DNA of 64,000 bases from Psychrobacter ciconiae (GTDB lineage: Bacteria > Pseudomonadota > Gammaproteobacteria > Pseudomonadales > Moraxellaceae): positions 496,001 to 560,000 of the forward strand of contig NZ_CAJGYV010000001.1 in assembly GCF_904846055.1 (NCBI RefSeq). The letters run 5' to 3'. The first letter of the stretch is position 1. Each line of letters starts with the position of its first letter. Both the position numbers and the translations under genes were made by a program. Below the pieces are notes generated by a model. That model saw nothing but the letters and a program-made list of their open reading frames with translations, searched no databases and had not been told where the DNA came from. Shown piece after piece: positions 55,482-64,000 of this stretch.

Positions 55482-58400
55482 ATGTCACGTTTTTTTATTG
55501 ATCGCCCTATTTTTGCTTGGGTGATGGCTATTTTAGTCATGTTGCTTGGGATTATCTCCGTCGTCAACTTGCCGATTGAGCAGTACCCAAGAATTGCACC
55601 ACCAACGATTTCGGTCAGCGCCAACTACCCTGGTGCAAACGCGCAAACCGTTGAAGACTCAGTGGTGCAAATCATTGAGCAGCGCATGAAAGGTCTTGAT
55701 GGTCTGATGTATATGTCCTCATCAAGCTCCTCAAACGGCGGCGCATCGGTGACCTTAACCTTTGAAAACGGCACGGACCCCGATACCGCTCAAGTTCAGG
55801 TGCAAAATAAGCTGCAAGCGGCGATGAGCGCCCTGCCGCAAGAGGTTCAGCGCCAAGGCGTCAACGTCAACAAATCATCAAGCAGCTTTTTGATGGTTCA
55901 AGGCTTCATCTCAGAAAATGGCGAGATGGATCGCCAAGATATCGCCGACTACATCAACTCAAACGTCGTCGATCAGCTAAGCCGTGTTGAAGGTGTTGGT
56001 GAAGTCCAAGTCTTTGGATCCTCTTACGCCATGCGCATTTGGCTTGACCCTGCAAAATTGCGCAGCTATAGCCTTGTGCCATCGGATGTGGTTAACGCCG
56101 TTCGCTCACAAAACGCGCAAATCTCAGCCGGTCAACTCGGTCAAGCGCCCGCTGACACCGACCGCCAAGTGATTAACGCTACCGTGACGGTTCAAAGCTA
56201 TTTGCAAACGCCTGAAGAATTTCGCAATATCTTGCTAAAAACTGACCAATCGGGCGCCCAAGTTCGCTTAGGCGATGTCGCTGACGTTGAGATTGGCTCA
56301 GAAAACTACAGCGTTATTTCGTTATATAACGGTCAAGAGTCCGCAGGACTTGGTATTTCTCTAGCAGGCGGCGCGAACGCTCTTGAAACTCGTGAAGCCG
56401 TCGGCGCGCGAATGGCTGAGCTTGAACAAAACTTCCCGGCAGGGCTGACCACAGTTGTGCCTTATGACACCACGCCGTTTGTGCGCTTGTCCATTGAACA
56501 GGTGGTTCATACCTTAATTGAAGCCATCGTTCTTGTTTTCATCGTGATGTTTATTTTCCTGCAAAACTGGCGCGCAACCATCATTCCAACGCTTGCCGTT
56601 CCTGTGGTGTTACTTGGTACATTTGCCGTACTTTATGTCTCAGGGTTTAGTATCAACGTGCTGACCATGTTTGCCCTCGTCCTCTCCATTGGATTATTGG
56701 TCGATGATGCGATTGTCGTTGTTGAAAACGTCGAGCGGATTTTGGAAGAAAATCCAGCCATTTCGGTCAAAGATGCCACCATCCAGTCGATGGGCGAAAT
56801 CAGCAAAATCGTTATCGGTATCGCGCTTATTTTGTCAGCCGTTTTCGTTCCTATGGCGTTTTTTGGCGGCTCAACAGGGGTCATTTACCGTCAGTTCTCC
56901 ATCACTTTGATCACCAGTATGGTGCTGTCGGCGCTTGTGGCATTGATTTTCACCCCTGCCCTTTGCGTAACTTTGCTTAAACGTAGCAAAAGCCATGACA
57001 AAGCCAATCAAGAAAACCAAAAAGGCTTTTTTGGCTGGTTTAACCGCACCTTTTATCGCTTAAGCCGCTCTTATGAAAACTTTGTGGGCAAAAGCTTTTC
57101 TCATAAATGGCTTTATGCGCTTGCTTATGCGGCAATTATCGGCATTATGGCGATCATTTTCCTGCGCATTCCAAGCTCATTTTTGCCCGAAGAAGACCAA
57201 GGCATTATGTTCACTTTGGTGCAATTGCCAGCAGGGGCGACGCTTGATGAAACCCAAGCGGTTCTTGATAAAGTTAACACCTATTATAATACCCAAGAAA
57301 AAGACAACATCGCCTCGGTGTTTACCGTTGCCGGATTTAGTTTTTCCGGTCAAGGTCAAAATATGGGGCTGGCGTTTGTGCGCCTAAATGATTGGGCTGA
57401 CCGAAAAGGTGATGAAAATACGGCGCAAGCGGTTGCTGGTCGCGCGATGGGCTATTTTTTCACTCAGCTCAATGAAGCGCAAGTATTTGCGATTGTCCCT
57501 CCTGCCATTACCGAGCTTGGTAATGCCAGTGGCTTTGATATGATGCTGCAAGATGCAGGAAACATCGGTCATGATGGGCTGCTTGAGGCGCGAAATATGC
57601 TCCTTGGAATGGCGGCGCAAAATGATAAAGTGACCGGCGTTCGCCCGAACGGTCAAGAAGACGCCCCGCAGCTCAAGGTAAATATCAACCAAGAACAAGC
57701 TGCCGCTTATGGCTTATCGCTTGCCAATATCAATAGCGTAATTTCAACGGCTTGGGGTTCAGGATATATCAACGACTTCGTTGACCGTGGTCGTATTAAA
57801 CGGGTGTTTGTTCAGGGTATTCCAAGCAGCCGAACCAATCCTGAGGACATCGGCAAGTGGTATGTCCGAAATGATGCTGGTAACATGATTTCATTTGATG
57901 CGTTTTCAAGCAGCGAGTGGCAATCAGGGTCACCAAGGCTTACCCGATACAACAGCTTGCCATCGATGAACATCCAAGGCAGTGCCGCTCCTGGCTTAAG
58001 TACCGGTGTGGCAATGGATGCGATGGAAGAAATGGTTTCCAAGCTTCCTGAAGGCGTGGGCTTTGAATGGACAGGATTGTCACTTGAGGAGCAAAAATCC
58101 GGCGCGCAAGCCCCGATGCTCTATGCCCTATCTATTCTCGTGGTATTCTTATGCTTAGCCGCGCTTTATGAAAGCTGGTCGATTCCGTTTTCAGTGCTGC
58201 TGGTCATCCCGCTTGGGGTTTTAGGCGCGGTGATCTTTACTTGGCTTCGTGACTTTGCCAACGACGTTTATTTACAAGTGGGACTGCTGACGGTGGTCGG
58301 GCTTTCTGCCAAAAACGCCATTTTGATCATTGAGTTTGCCAAGGAGCACCAAGAAGAGGGCTATAGCCTTCGCGAGGCAGTGATGACGGCGGCGCGGCAA

Positions 58401-58754
58401 CGATTGCGCCCCATTATCATGACCTCGCTTGCCTTTGGTATTGGTGTTGTGCCATTATTTGTCGCAACAGGCGCGGGCTCTGGTAGCCAAAACGCCATCG
58501 GAACCAGTGTTTTGGGCGGTGTTGTGACCGCAACGTTCTTAGGGATTTTCTTTATTCCGATGTTTTATATTTGGGTTCGCGGGCTGTTTCCGTTCAAATA
58601 TGACAATCCACCAAATGGCGGCAGCGGCGGCGGCTCACCAAATGAGCCTATTGCGCCTACGGCTGTCAATTTAGATAAACCCAGTGATGATTATGTCATC
58701 ACCACGCCTGCGACCAGTTATCCGCCCGTGAGCCTTGGAGACAATATAAAATGA
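55482..58754 (+). CDS. RND multidrug efflux pump, inner-membrane transporter (AcrB/MexB/AdeJ type)
   Basis: The 1090-residue HAE1 transporter has 12 helices and two large periplasmic loops. It starts MSRFFIDRPIFAWVMAI, carries the proton-relay aspartates in GLLVDDAIVVVENVERI (TM4, about residues 405-420) and the C-terminal half motif VGLSAKNAILIIEFAKE. The sequence after residue 1045 is a Gly/Ser/Pro-rich tail of about 45 residues, longer than in AcrB (1049). It exports diverse drugs by proton antiport. It starts 34 bp after the adaptor gene and overlaps the channel gene by 4 bp. Confidence 0.95.
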   Translation: MSRFFIDRPIFAWVMAILVMLLGIISVVNLPIEQYPRIAPPTISVSANYPGANAQTVEDSVVQIIEQRMKGLDGLMYMSSSSSSNGGASVTLTFENGTDPDTAQVQVQNKLQAAMSALPQEVQRQGVNVNKSSSSFLMVQGFISENGEMDRQDIADYINSNVVDQLSRVEGVGEVQVFGSSYAMRIWLDPAKLRSYSLVPSDVVNAVRSQNAQISAGQLGQAPADTDRQVINATVTVQSYLQTPEEFRNILLKTDQSGAQVRLGDVADVEIGSENYSVISLYNGQESAGLGISLAGGANALETREAVGARMAELEQNFPAGLTTVVPYDTTPFVRLSIEQVVHTLIEAIVLVFIVMFIFLQNWRATIIPTLAVPVVLLGTFAVLYVSGFSINVLTMFALVLSIGLLVDDAIVVVENVERILEENPAISVKDATIQSMGEISKIVIGIALILSAVFVPMAFFGGSTGVIYRQFSITLITSMVLSALVALIFTPALCVTLLKRSKSHDKANQENQKGFFGWFNRTFYRLSRSYENFVGKSFSHKWLYALAYAAIIGIMAIIFLRIPSSFLPEEDQGIMFTLVQLPAGATLDETQAVLDKVNTYYNTQEKDNIASVFTVAGFSFSGQGQNMGLAFVRLNDWADRKGDENTAQAVAGRAMGYFFTQLNEAQVFAIVPPAITELGNASGFDMMLQDAGNIGHDGLLEARNMLLGMAAQNDKVTGVRPNGQEDAPQLKVNINQEQAAAYGLSLANINSVISTAWGSGYINDFVDRGRIKRVFVQGIPSSRTNPEDIGKWYVRNDAGNMISFDAFSSSEWQSGSPRLTRYNSLPSMNIQGSAAPGLSTGVAMDAMEEMVSKLPEGVGFEWTGLSLEEQKSGAQAPMLYALSILVVFLCLAALYESWSIPFSVLLVIPLGVLGAVIFTWLRDFANDVYLQVGLLTVVGLSAKNAILIIEFAKEHQEEGYSLREAVMTAARQRLRPIIMTSLAFGIGVVPLFVATGAGSGSQNAIGTSVLGGVVTATFLGIFFIPMFYIWVRGLFPFKYDNPPNGGSGGGSPNEPIAPTAVNLDKPSDDYVITTPATSYPPVSLGDNIK

Positions 58755-60526
58755 GTTCTCGACCCATGATTTTAGCAACTTTTTTACCAAAAGCTGCCAG
58801 TGCTTCAGCGATTGGCAAAAATGGCGGTCGCCTGCTGGCATTAAGTGCGCTTGCCCTAACTATGGCGGCGTGCCAAACCATCCCAAAGGCGGATCGAAGC
58901 CCTGTGCTTGCCGAACCTAACTTGCCGGTTGAAAAGCCGTTCAATGCGCTTGATAAAAACACCATCAGCCGCGCCGGTGAACCAAGCCTTGCCGCGCAGC
59001 GCTGGCAAAACTTTTACAGCGATGAGCGATTAAAAGGGCTGATTGCGCTTGGTCTTAGCAACAATAAAGACTTTAAAAACGCAAGCCTTGCCATCGAAAA
59101 AGCGCGAGCGCAATATCAAATTACCGATATTCGCGACTTGCCCAGTATCGATGGCAGCGCTGGCGTGTCCCGCGCCCGCCAACGCGGTCAAACCGGAAGT
59201 AGCTACAATGTAAACTTAGGACTGTCAAGCTATGAGCTTGATTTTTGGGGAAAAATTGCAAGCTTAAAAGACCAAGCGCTGCAAAACTTTTTGGCAACCA
59301 CCGCAGCAAAAGACGCCACCCAAATCAGCCTCATTAGTAACATTGCTCAAAGCTATGCCAATTTAAGCTATAGCTTGGCGCAATTAAAACTGGCGGAAGC
59401 CACGGTTGAAAGCCGCGAGCGCTCATTGTTTATTGCTAATAAGCGCTTTGAAGCGGGAATTGACCCAAAACTGCCTTCACTGCAAGCCAGCGCGTCGCTT
59501 GAAAACGCGCGTCTTGCGGTACTACAAGCGCAAAGCAGTATTTTGACCGCGCAAAACGCCTTGCAATATCTGATTGGCGCGCCTATCCCAAGCAATTTGA
59601 TGCCAGCGCCTGCTGTCAGCAACATCACCAACCATGATATCTTTAGCGCCGGATTGCCAAGTGAGCTGCTGCGCTTCCGTCCTGATATCCTGCAAGCGGA
59701 GTACAATTTAAAAGCCGCCGGCGCGAATATCGAGGTGGCGCGTGCCAACTACTACCCGACCATCAGTCTTGCCAGTAGCGTCGGTCTTGGCAGCTCAAGC
59801 TTGGGCGATTTATTTAAAAGCGGCTCGTTTGGTTGGTCAATTGGTCCAAACTTAAGCGTGCCGATCTTTGATGGTGGCAGACTCAACGCCAACTATGAGG
59901 TGGCACAAGTTGAGCGCGAGCAAGCCTTGACCAACTATGAAAGATCTATTCAAACGGCGTTTAAAGAAGTCTCCGACGTTCTTGCCAATCGGGCGACCCT
60001 TGGTGAGCAGCTCAACGCCCAATACCGCCTGCAAGATAACTTTGAGCAGACCTATCAAATTGCCGATGCCAGATTTAAAGCCGGTATCGCCAACTATTTG
60101 GACGTGCTTGATGCTCAGCGCTCGCTATTTACCACTCAGCAAGGCATCTTGAACTTGGAATTGCAAAAAATCATCAGCCAAATTGAGCTTTACCAAGCAC
60201 TTGGCGGCGGGGCAAACCTTGATATTCCAAAAGTAATCCCAGTGCCCCAATACGCAAACCTTGCTCAAATTGGCAACCAAAATCGCGGCAATGGCGGCGC
60301 GGAAGCAAAAGCGACTTACGCGGTAGAAGCGGCAAGCTCAGCTCGCGTGGCAACGCTACCGGAAGCTGTGGCAATTAAGCAAGCCAAATTACCTGCCAAA
60401 GCTGAATTTGAGCCAAAAGCGGTTGTTGACGTCACCAAAGATGGCAAACCGGACGCCACGGTCGGCACAGTGATTCAAGAAACGCCAGTGGATCAAGCAC
60501 CGGTGACCCCAATCGTTGGGCAATAA
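58751..60526 (+). CDS. RND efflux outer-membrane channel lipoprotein (OprM/AdeK type)
   Basis: Its ATG overlaps the pump stop as ATGA. The 591-residue NodT-family protein has a lipoprotein-like signal with lipobox MAAC (about Cys41), preceded by a longer than usual N-terminus. Two repeats of the OEP fold are visible (LKDQALQNFLATTAAKDAT region and FKEVSDVLANRATLGEQL region), with IFDGGRLNANYEVA between. The family is usually about 480 residues; the last 100 or so form an Ala/Lys/Val/Pro-rich tail. A terminator follows. Confidence 0.92.
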   Translation: MSSRPMILATFLPKAASASAIGKNGGRLLALSALALTMAACQTIPKADRSPVLAEPNLPVEKPFNALDKNTISRAGEPSLAAQRWQNFYSDERLKGLIALGLSNNKDFKNASLAIEKARAQYQITDIRDLPSIDGSAGVSRARQRGQTGSSYNVNLGLSSYELDFWGKIASLKDQALQNFLATTAAKDATQISLISNIAQSYANLSYSLAQLKLAEATVESRERSLFIANKRFEAGIDPKLPSLQASASLENARLAVLQAQSSILTAQNALQYLIGAPIPSNLMPAPAVSNITNHDIFSAGLPSELLRFRPDILQAEYNLKAAGANIEVARANYYPTISLASSVGLGSSSLGDLFKSGSFGWSIGPNLSVPIFDGGRLNANYEVAQVEREQALTNYERSIQTAFKEVSDVLANRATLGEQLNAQYRLQDNFEQTYQIADARFKAGIANYLDVLDAQRSLFTTQQGILNLELQKIISQIELYQALGGGANLDIPKVIPVPQYANLAQIGNQNRGNGGAEAKATYAVEAASSARVATLPEAVAIKQAKLPAKAEFEPKAVVDVTKDGKPDATVGTVIQETPVDQAPVTPIVGQ

Positions 60527-60560
60527 TGGTTTCGCAGTGACCTTGCAAAGCTTTTAAATT

Positions 60561-60593
60561 AGCCCTGCCAATTTGGTGGGGCTTTTTGCTTTT
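60561..60593 (+). terminator. Intrinsic terminator after the efflux operon
   Basis: AGCCCTGCCA (60561-60570) pairs with TGGTGGGGCT (60574-60583), including two G-U pairs, around a 3-base loop; TTTTTGCTTTT follows. Confidence 0.75.
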
Positions 60594-60663
60594 GATAAGC
60601 AATGTTTAGTATAGTAGTTTGATGAATTTTAAAATGAATAACCATATCCAACATAAACCATGA

Positions 60664-61683
<1,020 letters not shown>

Positions 61684-61711
61684 TTTTTAAAAAATAGCAG
61701 ATTGTCAAACG

Positions 61712-61743
61712 AGCGATATAAGCGAAATTTTACTTGTATCGCT
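61712..61743. terminator. Hairpin between hemB and the secreted unknown gene
   Basis: AGCGATATAAG (61712-61722) pairs with CTTGTATCGCT (61733-61743), with one G-U pair. No T-run follows on either strand, so it may be a weak or Rho-assisted terminator of the convergent genes. Confidence 0.4.
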
Positions 61744-61761
61744 TGTCTCTAGGCTTATAAG

Positions 61762-62280
61762 TTATCGCGCCAAATCTCTATCGCGGCAACTGATCGAATA
61801 ATAATTGCCACGCGGCGGATTGGGATTTTTAATTCCAAAAGCTCTAAGATAATCATCAAAATTAACTCGCTCGATTGAGCAGCGATTTTTTTTAGCAAAG
61901 CTATTTAACCGGCTCAAGCTATCTTGTTGCCGAATGACTGCGCCCACGCCTTCACTCACGCAGCAGCCGATATAGCGCCCCATGTATTCCTCTTCAATGA
62001 TTTTTAAATCGTGACCTAAAAGGCTTGCAGGCTTACGAAGTAAATAATTATCGGTATAATCGTAGCGTAAATCGGGGGTGTTTTTTATAAAATTAAGCTT
62101 TTTATATGAGCGAATGGCAGCGCCTGAATATTTATTATTGCGAATAATATTGCCGTCTCGATCAATGGTTATGGTCATTGATTTGAGCAGCCCACGTTCA
62201 AGATCATCAACATGAGCCGTAGCAGCCATAGGAAATGCCACGACTATACTTAATAAACTTGCAGTCAGCGTTAACTTCAT
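61762..62280 (-). CDS. Secreted protein of unknown function
   Basis: The 172-residue protein has a clear Sec signal peptide (MKLTLTASLLSIVVAFPMAATA, cleaved probably after ATA, residues 20-22). The mature part has an N-terminal stretch with ITIDRDGNIIRNNKYSG, a central GRYIGCCVSEGVGAVIRQQ with adjacent cysteines, and C-terminal CSIERVNFDDYLRAFGIKNP with a final Cys in SISCRDRDL. Four cysteines could form two disulphides. I recognise no family. It is convergent with hemB and divergent from rep. Confidence 0.7.
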   Translation of the reverse strand: MKLTLTASLLSIVVAFPMAATAHVDDLERGLLKSMTITIDRDGNIIRNNKYSGAAIRSYKKLNFIKNTPDLRYDYTDNYLLRKPASLLGHDLKIIEEEYMGRYIGCCVSEGVGAVIRQQDSLSRLNSFAKKNRCSIERVNFDDYLRAFGIKNPNPPRGNYYSISCRDRDLAR

Positions 62281-62617
62281 AAATCCTCACGAATTGTTAA
62301 TAAACTGTTAAATTATCATTCTTTATTATGTCCTTAATTCAAATAATAGCAAGTTTGGCAACTCACCATGAGTAATTAGTGGCAAAAATTTTTTACTCCT
62401 TTACTTTTTATTTTAATAAAAGGCAAAGTAATCGCGTAATCTCGCCATCAAGTTTGACCATCTTTCTACAACCTATTGCATTTTGCTTTATAATAACTCC
62501 CCAAAGCAAAACGCTAACCCATCTATTTTATTACCCATTATTTATTTTAACGCTGCTCGGCAAGGTGACCATTTCACTTTGCCTGAGTTGGCGTTTTTGC
62601 AAAAACGGAAAAACTTT
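62281..62617. other. Divergent intergenic region, unknown gene / rep
   Basis: These 337 bp are AT-rich. A TATAAT at 62489-62494 on the + strand could be part of the rep promoter, but no good -35 lies 16-18 bp upstream. A perfect 16-bp palindrome, CGTTTTTGCAAAAACG (62592-62607), lies just before the rep start. Confidence 0.5.
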
Positions 62618-64000
62618 ATGAGTCAACTCAATCCTAAACAACAAGAGGCGATGCTTTACGTTTCAGGACCCCTGCTGGTACTTGCCGGCGCAGGCTCGGG
62701 CAAAACCTCGGTCATCACTCGAAAAATCGCCCATTTGATTGAAGATTGCAACATTCCAGCCGAGCGCATCACCGCCGTCACCTTTACCAACAAAGCCGCT
62801 CGTGAAATGAAAGCTCGCGTTGGCAAATTGCTACCAAGTGACAAAATGCGCGGTCTCACCGTGTCAACCTTTCACCAATTTGGGCTGCAATTTTTGCGCT
62901 ATGAGCTGTTGCACACGCCGCTTAAAGGCAACTTTACCATCATGGACAGCGATGACAGCAAGCGGCTGTTGATGGAGCTGATGATGCGCGATAATTTGTC
63001 AGGCGCGGAAAGCCGTGAGCTGATTGGCAAAGCAGTGAAAATGATTTCGGATTGGAAAAACGATTTGATTGAGCCGGACAAGGCGATGGAAACCTTAACC
63101 GACCCTGAAGATATGATTTTTGCGACGCTTTATGCGTTATATGAGCGCAATTTGCGGGCTTATAATGCCGTTGATTTCGATGATTTGATTGTTTTGCCAA
63201 CCAAAATTTTGCGGGAAAATAATGAGCTTCGCGACAAATGGCAAAACCGAATCCGCTATTTGTTGGTCGATGAATATCAAGATACCAATACCGCGCAATA
63301 CGAGATGATTAAAAACTTGGTCGGCGTTCAAGGTCGCTTTACCGTGGTTGGCGATGATGACCAGTCGATTTACGCTTGGCGCGGCGCCAAACCTGAAAAT
63401 ATGGCGCTATTAAAAGAAGATTTTCCGAAACTCAAAGTAATTAAGCTTGAGCAAAATTACCGCTCAACCAACCGCATTTTGACGGCGGCTAACGCGGTAA
63501 TTACCAATAACGAGCATTTATTTGAGAAAAAACTGTGGTCAGATAAAGGTCACGGTGAAAAAATCCGCATCATTAATTGCCGAAACGATGATGACGAAGC
63601 CGAGCGCGTGGCTAAAGAAATCGTCACTCACAAATTGCGCTTTGGCAAGGAATGGGAAGATTACGCCGTGCTGTATCGCAGCAACTTTCAAGCGCGAATG
63701 CTTGAGGCTCAGCTTCGGCAATTGCAAGTGCCTTATAAACTCTCCGGCGGTCAGTCATTTTTTGCCAAAAGTGAAATTAAAGACATCATGGGCTATTTGC
63801 GCCTCATTTTAAATCCTGAGGACGACAGCGCGTTTTTACGGATTATTAACACGCCAAAGCGTGGAATGGGACCTGCAACGCTTGAAAAATTAGGACTGTT
63901 TGCCCAAGAGCATAGCATCTCCTTACTTGCGGCTTGCAGTCATTCGGGGCTTTCGCATGTGTTGCCCAGCAAAGCCTTTAGCACCTTAAAAGAATTTGGC
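62618..64000 (+). CDS. rep: ATP-dependent DNA helicase Rep, 3' end outside window
   Basis: The reading frame runs 461 codons to the window edge without a stop. SF1A helicase motifs appear in order: Walker A AGAGSGKTSVITRKIAHL (residues about 23-40), Ia (VTFTNKAAREMKAR), Walker B VDEYQDTN (about 215), motif III (GDDDQSIYAWRGA) and motif IV/V segments (QNYRSTNRIL). The early KQQEAMLYVSGPLLVLAG and the FHQFGLQFLR stretch favour Rep over UvrD. Rep clears proteins ahead of the replication fork. A GGA sits upstream of the ATG with long spacing. Confidence 0.92.
   Translation, partial: MSQLNPKQQEAMLYVSGPLLVLAGAGSGKTSVITRKIAHLIEDCNIPAERITAVTFTNKAAREMKARVGKLLPSDKMRGLTVSTFHQFGLQFLRYELLHTPLKGNFTIMDSDDSKRLLMELMMRDNLSGAESRELIGKAVKMISDWKNDLIEPDKAMETLTDPEDMIFATLYALYERNLRAYNAVDFDDLIVLPTKILRENNELRDKWQNRIRYLLVDEYQDTNTAQYEMIKNLVGVQGRFTVVGDDDQSIYAWRGAKPENMALLKEDFPKLKVIKLEQNYRSTNRILTAANAVITNNEHLFEKKLWSDKGHGEKIRIINCRNDDDEAERVAKEIVTHKLRFGKEWEDYAVLYRSNFQARMLEAQLRQLQVPYKLSGGQSFFAKSEIKDIMGYLRLILNPEDDSAFLRIINTPKRGMGPATLEKLGLFAQEHSISLLAACSHSGLSHVLPSKAFSTLKEFG

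Overview
The window looks like chromosomal DNA of a Moraxellaceae gammaproteobacterium, most likely Psychrobacter. The basis is the gene families (fused NuoCD, a Mg-type HemB, the ispB/rplU-rpmA arrangement, ybeZ-ybeY, an AdeIJK/MexAB-type RND operon), the moderate AT content, and how closely the surface-polysaccharide, Tmm and RluB proteins match gammaproteobacterial homologues known to me. The assignment is from recall; no search was run.

Layout. Positions 1-8921 (- strand) are one surface-polysaccharide operon: wza, wzb and wzc export/kinase/phosphatase genes, a WbpM/PglF-type 4,6-dehydratase, TviB/WbpO dehydrogenase, TviC/WbpP epimerase, and the start of a Wzx flippase that runs off the left edge. 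Divergent from it is rluB. Next comes a decayed TnpB-only IS200/IS605-like element (10205-11413), three tandem paralogous genes of unknown function (11422-13386), an ArgO-type exporter, a trimethylamine-monooxygenase-like flavoprotein, marC and a nucleoside deaminase.

Positions 17483-23047 are a NAD biosynthesis locus, nadC - nadQ - nadA. Both intergenic gaps hold a transposon: an intact TnpB element between nadC and nadQ, and an IS630 element between nadQ and nadA. nadA and nadC share a near-identical operator-like sequence, which fits control by the NadQ-like protein between them.

Positions 23123-33747 hold lysO, an AT-rich Abi (AbiD/AbiF-type) defence gene, two tandem OmpA-like lipoproteins, two ubiquinone hydroxylases (UbiI/UbiF-type and UbiH), ybeZ-ybeY, an MscS channel, an unknown gene and a ferredoxin-NADP reductase. 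Positions 33826-49681 (- strand) are the complete nuoA-N operon for respiratory complex I, closed by a strong terminator. After a non-coding stretch of about 730 bp come lolA, rpmA-rplU, the divergent ispB, a three-gene RND efflux operon (adaptor, pump, outer-membrane channel), hemB, a secreted unknown protein, and the start of the rep helicase, which runs off the right edge.

Most of the window is core metabolism. The accessory material is the capsule locus, the three mobile elements, the three-paralog cluster and the Abi gene. No tRNA, rRNA, CRISPR array or prophage was seen.
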